42,614 nucleotides of DNA from M3007 sp040080915. GTDB taxonomy: Bacteria; Bacteroidota; Bacteroidia; Chitinophagales; Saprospiraceae. The position numbers and the translations under genes were made by a program. Numbering within the stretch: the stretch's first letter is position 1; each line of letters opens with the position of its first letter. The stretch lies in NCBI GenBank assembly GCA_040080915.1, contig JBEBHD010000011.1:1-42614 (forward strand). The letters run 5' to 3'. The notes beneath the pieces were generated by a model, which was given only the letters and a program-made list of their open reading frames with translations, was not told where the DNA came from and ran no database searches. This document shows positions 8,396-13,725 of the stretch, piece after piece.

Positions 8396-9250
8396 TTACT
8401 TGGATGGGTGGATTCGCTCAATGACCTTGGCCATGCCAAGATCGAAATGCCTACCTGAGATATCTATGACATGCCTGTCTTTCAGATCGGCGAGCGTTGA
8501 CGGAATGGAAGCTTTCAGGTCCTGAAGGCGGCTCAGCTCGTCCGTAAATAGCGCAATGTCTATATTTGATTCAAGCGCCTTTTTGATCTGGCCCCGTCCT
8601 CTATTGATTTTTTGATCTATGTTGTCAATGGCTTCAAAGAAAAAATCTTTGCTGAAAACGGCATCGTCAATGCTGACCGGTACCCAAAACGAAGATAATT
8701 GGCTAAGGAACTGTATAACTGTCAGTTCCCGGTACGTCCAACCCGACAGCAGGCTATGGCGCGATACGATTGAGATCACATAGTCGCCCCCGCGCAGCGC
8801 CTCGTCAATAAAACCTTGGGTGGACTTGCCAACGCTCATATCGTTGAGGTCAATGTCTACACTGAAGCCGTTCTCTGACAAAAAGTCCTTCACTTTACGC
8901 ACAAAAGAAGAATCTTGGTAATCGTAAGAAATCAAAACCCGATTCTTTTGTACTCCTTCGATACTTGCCGCATCGCCCGATGGCTGGGCCACAGTAGGTT
9001 GAAGGGCAGGGCCAGCCGCTGGTATGGGCGTAGGTGATTTAATATTTCTTGCCATTTCAAACAGAGCATAGTTGATCTGAGCTAACACACGGTTCCACTC
9101 CCCGAACTCGATCATGCCCATGTTGTACTGCTTTTTGGCGGCGTTGAAACGGCTCCCCAAGATCAGTGCATCGGTATTGTGTTGTACCAAGAGCGCGAGA
9201 GCATCTTCAGTTCTGCCTTCGGAAACCAATTGCTGGATTTGTTCTTTCAT
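8396..9250 (-). CDS. TIR-domain effector with N-terminal EAD11-like adaptor (copy 2)
   Basis: A 284-residue paralogue of the other TIR protein. The EAD11-like adaptor (1-70) is nearly the same, with RFNAAKKQYNM followed by GMIEFGEWNR. A Pro/Ala-rich linker (71-100) is followed by a TIR domain starting at RVLISYDYQDSSFV and retaining glutamate E175 in SGWTYREL. The TIR domain has diverged far more than the adaptor. The C-terminus again carries DISGRHFDLGMAKVIERI, so the C-terminal block is also under constraint. The gene follows the STAND/FGE gene on the same strand after 95 bases that contain its own TACCTTTG box at 9295-9288. Expected activity is NAD hydrolysis once the adaptor is engaged; this is inference from the TIR family. 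Confidence 0.87.
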   Translation of the reverse strand: MKEQIQQLVSEGRTEDALALLVQHNTDALILGSRFNAAKKQYNMGMIEFGEWNRVLAQINYALFEMARNIKSPTPIPAAGPALQPTVAQPSGDAASIEGVQKNRVLISYDYQDSSFVRKVKDFLSENGFSVDIDLNDMSVGKSTQGFIDEALRGGDYVISIVSRHSLLSGWTYRELTVIQFLSQLSSFWVPVSIDDAVFSKDFFFEAIDNIDQKINRGRGQIKKALESNIDIALFTDELSRLQDLKASIPSTLADLKDRHVIDISGRHFDLGMAKVIERIHPSK

Positions 9251-9372
9251 CGGAAAGCGATCAGTGGTGCATTTTGAAAATGAGGCCCAAAGGTAGCAAT
9301 TGCCTTTTTTTCTGCTACCCTTGAAAAATAGTCTTGCTCTGGCGATCAGTCGGCATTTCGCGCCAAGCGAAG
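9251..9372. repeat. duplicated promoter/3'-tail segment, copy 2
   Basis: The partner of 8195-8318. It spans the intergenic region between the STAND/FGE gene and the second TIR gene and includes the last codons of the FGE domain. Conservation of the promoter box, the inverted repeat and the gene tail shows that it arose by duplication, not convergence. Confidence 0.85.
9288..9295 (-). promoter_or_regulatory. -7 box TACCTTTG of TIR copy 2, inside an inverted repeat
   Basis: On the minus strand this reads TACCTTTG. It overlaps the arm GGTAGCA (9292-9298) of an inverted repeat whose other arm is TGCTACC (9313-9319). The spacer is 14 bases here and 16 in the first copy, while both arms are unchanged. 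The stem is not followed by a T-run on the minus strand, so an operator or attenuator fits better than a simple terminator. Confidence 0.55.
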
Positions 9373-11904
9373 CCCTACCACGTTGATGCCCTGCTTGGGC
9401 GGGTACCGAAAGCGGTAGGTGTTACGGAAATACGATTCGTTGGCCAAAAACCACGAACCGCCACGAAGCACACGCTCTTGGCCGGCGTCCGGTCCGTGGT
9501 CGTTTGCGCTCGAACCGGAGGGCAATGCCCCGTACCAGTCCCAGCACCATTCCCAGGCATTGCCGGTCATGTCATACAAATCCAGTGGATTGGCCTGTTT
9601 GGTGGCCACCGTGTTGCTGCGTTTCACGCCGTGTACTTCGTCCGAATTGCTGCCCCACCAAGCCACATCGTCCAAACGGCCACTACCGCTATACAGGAGA
9701 TCCTTTTGCTGCGGCCCGCCCTTGGCAGCATACTCCCACTCGCGCTCGGTGGGCAGGCGGTAACCGTTGGCCGCTCTGTTAACCCGGACTACCGTGTCTG
9801 GCGACGAAGGCTCGATGGAGTATACCGATTGAAGGCCCTGTTTTTGGCTTAGCCAGTTGGCATATTCGATGGCATCAAACCACGTGACGTACACCGCCGG
9901 GTTGTCGCCTGAAAAACCCCAGACCGGCATTTGCCGCCCCCGTCCCTTGGCGGCATCGAACAGTTTCATTTGCCAAAACGTCGCCTCGGTCTGGGCCAGC
10001 CGGAAAGCGGTAACGGTGGTCGGCAACCGGTCGTTGAACACAAAGTGGCCGCCCGGCACAGGCTGCATACTTGGAAAATACCGGTGCCGCAGGCTGTCGT
10101 TCCAGGCTGGGTCATGGGACTTGATGTATTCCCGTATCACGTCCGGGCTATTAGTTGATTGCATGTTTTGCTGCAGCAAGCCGCAGCTGTCCAGCAGGTT
10201 AACTGCCTCGGCTGTTTTTCCTGATTCATTGTAAAAAAACGCGACCTCCAGCACGGTTTTTTTGTACTCATCAGTGATCTGGCCGAGGTCGGCGGCCTTT
10301 TTCAACTTGGCGGCAGCCTTGGCGTAGCCTAGTTTGCGTACCCAGTCGTTCGCCTCCCGCGTGAATGCGTCCACAACCTGAGTGGCCGTTTTTTCCAATT
10401 TTTGGTAAGCCTGTTCGGCCTCAACTTGTTTTTGTGCCGCATTTTGATATAAACCGATGGCCCAAACCGCGGTGCCCAAGCCAGCCAGGAGTAAGGCCGC
10501 CCCCCAAACCAACAAGGTCACTGCCCTGCGGCGGCGTTTGTTCACCGCCCGGCGCTCGTCGTCCTGCATGCGCAAGCGTTTGGCCCGGAGCACAGGAGCG
10601 AGCAGTGTATCGTGGCTGAGCTCGTAGTTGTGTCCGCCGAGCGTGTTCCGTTCCCGCCGCAACAGAAACGTGTTTTCCAATTCTTTGAGCAGTTCGCGGG
10701 TAGCGCCGACTTTGGAAAAATTGTCGAGCAAAGCCTCTGCGTCCATGCTCAGGCGACGCCCCTCGCCGGTGGCGGGATCGAGCCGCACAAGGCCGTCCTC
10801 GATGAGCAGCCGGGCGGCCGGTTGCAGGTTTTCGGGCAGCATAGCCAGCCGCCGCTCGTAGTAAGCGCCGTACACTTCCGAAAAATCTGGCAGGTCCGTG
10901 GCAGTCACGTCCGGCAGGCCGTTGCCGTCTCGGTCGGGGATTTTGCCGTCCACCACTTTGCCTTCGATGTTGTCGCAGAGAATTTGAAGCTGAAACGCTT
11001 CCACACCTGCTTGTCCTTGCGCCGAGGAGGCCGACAGGTCGTTCAGGATTTTTTCGAGGGCATCGTCGCCGTATTCAAACGGTGGGGAATAAAACTGGAA
11101 CCCATCGCCCCCGGGCTGGCTGGCTAATCGCGCGGGCAGCACAATGGCCTCGCGGGCCTGCTCTCGGCTCAGGGCCTTCAGTTCGTAACGTTTGTGCAGG
11201 ATGTCGGGAAGGCGGTCGCGCAGCCGGTCCAATTCGCTGAGCCGGTCGGAGCGGATGGAAAACAAACTGCGCACTTGAGTAGGCGACACGAGCATGCGCC
11301 GTTGTTCGCGTGGCAGGGTTCGGGCCTGCTCGCGGGCATTTTCCGGCATTTCGCCATACACCACTTCCGCCAATTGGGTGCGGAAATCCAACTGTTGATC
11401 CAAGGGGTAGGAGAAAAACTCCTCAAACTGGTCGAACACCAGCAAGAAAGCCGCTTTTTCCACAGGTGAACCGTGGGCGGTCTCGCCCTCCGAGCTGGCA
11501 GATATCTGGCAGCGTTTGAGTGTCAGCCAGAGGGAGTTCGGGAGGCCGAGATGTCCGACAAAATCCATTTCCGGCGACGGGCGCAGTGTGCCCTCGATTT
11601 TTTGGCAAAGGCTTTCGATCGGTGATGCGCTGTTGCCCGGTACGTAATCGCCGAGCCGTACCACTACTGGCAAAAGGGCGGGCGTACTGCCATTTTCACT
11701 ACCCGACACGGCGGCCAAGCGTGGCAGCACCCCTGCATTGATGAGCGAACTTTTGCCGTAGCCGGACTTGCCAAAAAGCACGACCAATGTTTCCACCCGG
11801 ATCAGGTCGCACAGGTCACGGATATCATTTTCCCGGCCAAAGAACAGCGCTTGTTCCGTGCGCTCGAACGGTTTGACGCCGGGGTATCGGTGCATAGTTT
11901 TCAT
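9346..11904 (-). CDS. STAND-type NTPase with membrane helix and C-terminal FGE-sulfatase (lectin-like) domain
   Basis: An 852-residue protein. The N-terminal nSTAND1-like P-loop NTPase begins YPGVKPFERTEQALFFGRE. It has Walker A GKSGYGKSS (45-53) and Walker B LLVFDQFEE (154-162), followed by a winged-helix-like region with YELSHDTLLAPVL. One transmembrane helix lies near residues 456-482, then a helical linker. The C-terminal 240 residues are an FGE-sulfatase/C-type-lectin fold: PVPGGHFVFND, YRLPTEREWEYAAKGG, DMTGNAWEWCWDWYG and RVLRGGSW. The paired active-site cysteines of true formylglycine-generating enzymes are absent from the end, so the domain is more likely a sensor or binding module. 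The ATG at 11904 follows the SIR2-like stop by one base, indicating coupling. The ATPase is the likely switch of the cassette; its trigger is unknown. Confidence 0.88.
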   Translation of the reverse strand: MKTMHRYPGVKPFERTEQALFFGRENDIRDLCDLIRVETLVVLFGKSGYGKSSLINAGVLPRLAAVSGSENGSTPALLPVVVRLGDYVPGNSASPIESLCQKIEGTLRPSPEMDFVGHLGLPNSLWLTLKRCQISASSEGETAHGSPVEKAAFLLVFDQFEEFFSYPLDQQLDFRTQLAEVVYGEMPENAREQARTLPREQRRMLVSPTQVRSLFSIRSDRLSELDRLRDRLPDILHKRYELKALSREQAREAIVLPARLASQPGGDGFQFYSPPFEYGDDALEKILNDLSASSAQGQAGVEAFQLQILCDNIEGKVVDGKIPDRDGNGLPDVTATDLPDFSEVYGAYYERRLAMLPENLQPAARLLIEDGLVRLDPATGEGRRLSMDAEALLDNFSKVGATRELLKELENTFLLRRERNTLGGHNYELSHDTLLAPVLRAKRLRMQDDERRAVNKRRRRAVTLLVWGAALLLAGLGTAVWAIGLYQNAAQKQVEAEQAYQKLEKTATQVVDAFTREANDWVRKLGYAKAAAKLKKAADLGQITDEYKKTVLEVAFFYNESGKTAEAVNLLDSCGLLQQNMQSTNSPDVIREYIKSHDPAWNDSLRHRYFPSMQPVPGGHFVFNDRLPTTVTAFRLAQTEATFWQMKLFDAAKGRGRQMPVWGFSGDNPAVYVTWFDAIEYANWLSQKQGLQSVYSIEPSSPDTVVRVNRAANGYRLPTEREWEYAAKGGPQQKDLLYSGSGRLDDVAWWGSNSDEVHGVKRSNTVATKQANPLDLYDMTGNAWEWCWDWYGALPSGSSANDHGPDAGQERVLRGGSWFLANESYFRNTYRFRYPPKQGINVVGLRLARNAD

Positions 11905-11905
11905 G

Positions 11906-12991
11906 TCAGAGTTCTTTTGCGAAAGAGAGGATGGCATCGTTGATCAGGTTCATTTCCCGGAAAACGTCGCGGGAGTCCATGCGGCCGCCGTTTTTTTCCG
12001 TTTGCCAATTGAAAAATCGCGCCGACAGGCCCACGGATGCTTGTTCTACCGGCGTGCCCTTGGCTGCTTCGATCAATTTGGCGATGGCATTTTCAGTTTT
12101 GCCTTTTTGCAAAAACCGAACGATGGCTTCCTTGGCCGGGGTGTCAGCTGGCGTTGTCTGACGCAAATTGTCCTCTTTCTCAAATTCCCGGTGGATCTGA
12201 TCAAGCAGGTGTGTATCGTCTCCCAAAAACTTGATACGGAACTGATTAACCAAAAACGCCTCCGTTTCTTCCTCCTTCGGTTCCACCGAATGAAGGGCAA
12301 AACGCCGCGCGGCACGCTTCACATCCAGCAGGCGCAGCAACAACTGGGTGTGCCAGCGGTCGAACTGAAAACCGAGGAACAGGTATGAGGTCGTTTCGGC
12401 CAGGCGCACCATCAGCCGTCCCGGCAACTTGGGCGCGGCGATCAGGCCCTGAAACAGCCTGAATAAGTCGTCGTAATCCAAGATCAGGGTAGACTGTTTT
12501 TCCACACAGCCCAGCAGGTTGTAGTACAGCGGCACGCGCTGTTTGAGCAGGTCGGGGTCGGCCTCCGGCAAGTCCACGTCCGATTCCTTGCTGGCATCAA
12601 ACCAGGCAAACCGGTGTGGCAGGCCGTACCGAAAGCTCATATCGCGCAGGAATGTGTCGGGGTTCACCGATAGCACAACGGAAAAAGGGATTTCGATGAT
12701 CTTGCGCAGGATAGTCTCGTCAGGGTCAATCTCCTGAAACAGATAGGTGACTTCGTCCTGAATCTCTGGTTTGTCGTCCGGGTTGCGCAACAGGAAAAAA
12801 CCATCCCGCTCGTAGTAGGCAGCGATCTGATCGGGAAAATGCTCCAAAACCCGGTTTCGGACAAAAACACTAAGGGGGATGCCCTCCACCTGAAAAATTT
12901 CCGGCCCCAAGATCAAGGCGCATTTGCCGGCTTTTATATCCGACACAATGCGCGGCAGGTCGGGAAAATCGCCCTTGTTTTCGTTTACCAT
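11906..12991 (-). CDS. SIR2-like protein with C-terminal EAD11-like adaptor
   Basis: A 361-residue protein from the ATG at 12991. The N-terminal 270 residues follow the SIR2-like layout of bacterial defence proteins: CALILGPEIF (24-33) at the nucleotide-loop position, SVVLSVNPDTFL with N110 and D112, YYNLLGCVEKQSTLILDYDDLF (given as two parts: YYNLLGC and TLILDYDDLF), and SYLFLGFQFDRW. The catalytic histidine usual in the lHG motif is missing (L160 precedes G161), so NADase activity is uncertain. Residues 286-361 form a second domain with the same pattern as the TIR adaptors: AIVRFLQKGKTENAIAKL, SARF, then REMNLINDAIL. A TTG start at 13015 is possible, but it overlaps the -7 box and is less likely. 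First gene of the cassette, coupled to the STAND/FGE gene. Confidence 0.78.
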   Translation of the reverse strand: MVNENKGDFPDLPRIVSDIKAGKCALILGPEIFQVEGIPLSVFVRNRVLEHFPDQIAAYYERDGFFLLRNPDDKPEIQDEVTYLFQEIDPDETILRKIIEIPFSVVLSVNPDTFLRDMSFRYGLPHRFAWFDASKESDVDLPEADPDLLKQRVPLYYNLLGCVEKQSTLILDYDDLFRLFQGLIAAPKLPGRLMVRLAETTSYLFLGFQFDRWHTQLLLRLLDVKRAARRFALHSVEPKEEETEAFLVNQFRIKFLGDDTHLLDQIHREFEKEDNLRQTTPADTPAKEAIVRFLQKGKTENAIAKLIEAAKGTPVEQASVGLSARFFNWQTEKNGGRMDSRDVFREMNLINDAILSFAKEL

Positions 12992-13012
12992 GACATCTGT
13001 TTCATTTGCCGC

Positions 13013-13020
13013 CAAAGGTA
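13013..13020 (-). promoter_or_regulatory. -7 box TACCTTTG of the SIR2/STAND operon
   Basis: The minus strand reads TACCTTTG about 21 bases before the ATG at 12991, which would give a short leader. The ten bases CTACCTTTGG are identical at both TIR promoters, but the inverted repeat seen there is absent here. Confidence 0.6.
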
Positions 13021-13110
13021 GAGAAATGTCTTAAGTTTTGTTTTTCGAGGCTTTTTTCAAGCGATTCGGGATTTTTTTAGGGCCGCTTGTTTTTTTGAAA
13101 AGCCGCAGCG

Positions 13111-13118
13111 TACCTTTG
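13111..13118 (+). promoter_or_regulatory. -7 box TACCTTTG of the tRNA cluster
   Basis: An exact TAnnTTTG match 38 bases before the first tRNA. A TTG at 13087-13089 lies 21 bases upstream and can serve as the -33 element. Confidence 0.65.
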
Positions 13119-13156
13119 CGCTCCCTTCGGCAAAAGAGCCGGGCAAAATTGACTTT

Positions 13157-13230
13157 CGGTCCATAGCTCAGTTGGTTAGAGCGCCACGTTGACATCGTGG
13201 AGGTCACAGGTTCGAATCCCGTTGGTCCGA
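13157..13230 (+). tRNA. tRNA-Val(GAC)
   Basis: The cloverleaf can be drawn by hand: D-arm GCTC/GAGC, anticodon stem CCACG/CGTGG with loop TTGACAT (anticodon GAC), T-loop TTCGAAT. The 7-bp acceptor stem CGGTCCA/TGGTCCG has one T-T mismatch at the fourth pair. The CCA end is not encoded. Confidence 0.93.
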
Positions 13231-13276
13231 CAAAAATTTGAAAATCCCGCCTTCGCCAAGGCTTGGGCGGGTAAAA

Positions 13277-13351
13277 GGGTGATTAGCTCAGTTGGTTTAG
13301 AGCGCGCGCTTCACACGCGCGAGGTCACAGGTTCGAATCCTGTATTACCCA
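13277..13351 (+). tRNA. tRNA-Val(CAC)
   Basis: Acceptor stem GGGTGAT/ATTACCC (one G-T pair), D-arm GCTC/GAGC, anticodon stem CGCGC/GCGCG with loop TTCACAC giving anticodon CAC, T-loop TTCGAAT. Shifting the anticodon stem by one base would suggest TCA, but the five-pair stem fixes CAC. Confidence 0.92.
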
Positions 13352-13352
13352 C

Positions 13353-13440
13353 AAGGGGTTTTAGGGTTTCTGGTTAGAAGGTTCGGACAACCAGAAAACC
13401 TCAAACCTTCTAACCAGAAATTTCCTAACCCAAAACCCTT
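13353..13440. repeat. large palindrome between two tRNA genes
   Basis: Perfect 17-base arms at 13367-13383 and 13404-13420 (core CTGGTTAGAAGGTT and its complement). They are flanked by a second, imperfect layer of GGGTTTTAGGG-like sequence opposite CCTAACCCAAAACCC. It fills most of the space between tRNA-Val(CAC) and tRNA-Pro and may be a mobile palindrome or a processing hairpin. Confidence 0.75.
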
Positions 13441-13450
13441 ATACCTTTTT

Positions 13451-13524
13451 CGGGACGTAGCTCAGTCCGGTAGAGTACACGTCTGGGGGGCGTGTGGTCG
13501 CAAGTTCGAATCTTGTCGTCCCGA
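13451..13524 (+). tRNA. tRNA-Pro(GGG)
   Basis: Acceptor stem CGGGACG/CGTCCCG is fully paired; D-arm GCTC/GAGT; anticodon stem CACGT/GCGTG with loop CTGGGGG giving anticodon GGG; T-loop TTCGAAT. It is the last tRNA before the terminator. Confidence 0.93.
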
Positions 13525-13533
13525 CACACAGTT

Positions 13534-13564
13534 AGGCCGTGCGAAAATCGCGCGGCCTTTTTTT
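13534..13564 (+). terminator. rho-independent terminator after the tRNA cluster
   Basis: Stem AGGCCGTGCG/CGCGCGGCCT with one G-T pair and a five-base loop, followed directly by a run of seven T. The remaining 160 bases up to 13725 hold no feature I recognise. Confidence 0.88.
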
Positions 13565-13725
13565 GTGCAGATAGGCTTGGATCAAGGCTATTTTGCCAAA
13601 GGAGCAGGGTTAGTTTTTGCCGAGCGTGGGAGATCACATGAAATCCGTAGAAATGTCGAATTACTGGATTTCTACATCGCACCGTAATTTTCTAACTTTC
13701 GCTCTGTCAGGCTTTTAATTGCCCC

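Noticed and set aside
8191..8439. 82-codon minus-strand frame between the two TIR genes
   Set aside because: It overlaps the end of the second TIR gene, the FGE remnant and the duplicated promoter segment in another frame, and has no protein-like pattern.
9346..9600. Variable region of a diversity-generating retroelement at the end of the FGE-fold domain
   Set aside because: The lectin-like layout fits, but no reverse transcriptase, template repeat or adenine-biased substitution pattern is present; the copied tail at 8292-8351 differs at all bases, not only at A.
13277..13351. tRNA reading UGA (anticodon TCA)
   Set aside because: The five-pair anticodon stem CGCGC/GCGCG fixes the anticodon as CAC (valine).
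6428..13564. Genomic island integrated at the tRNA cluster
   Set aside because: No integrase and no duplicated tRNA end (att site) was found, so integration at the tRNA is not supported.
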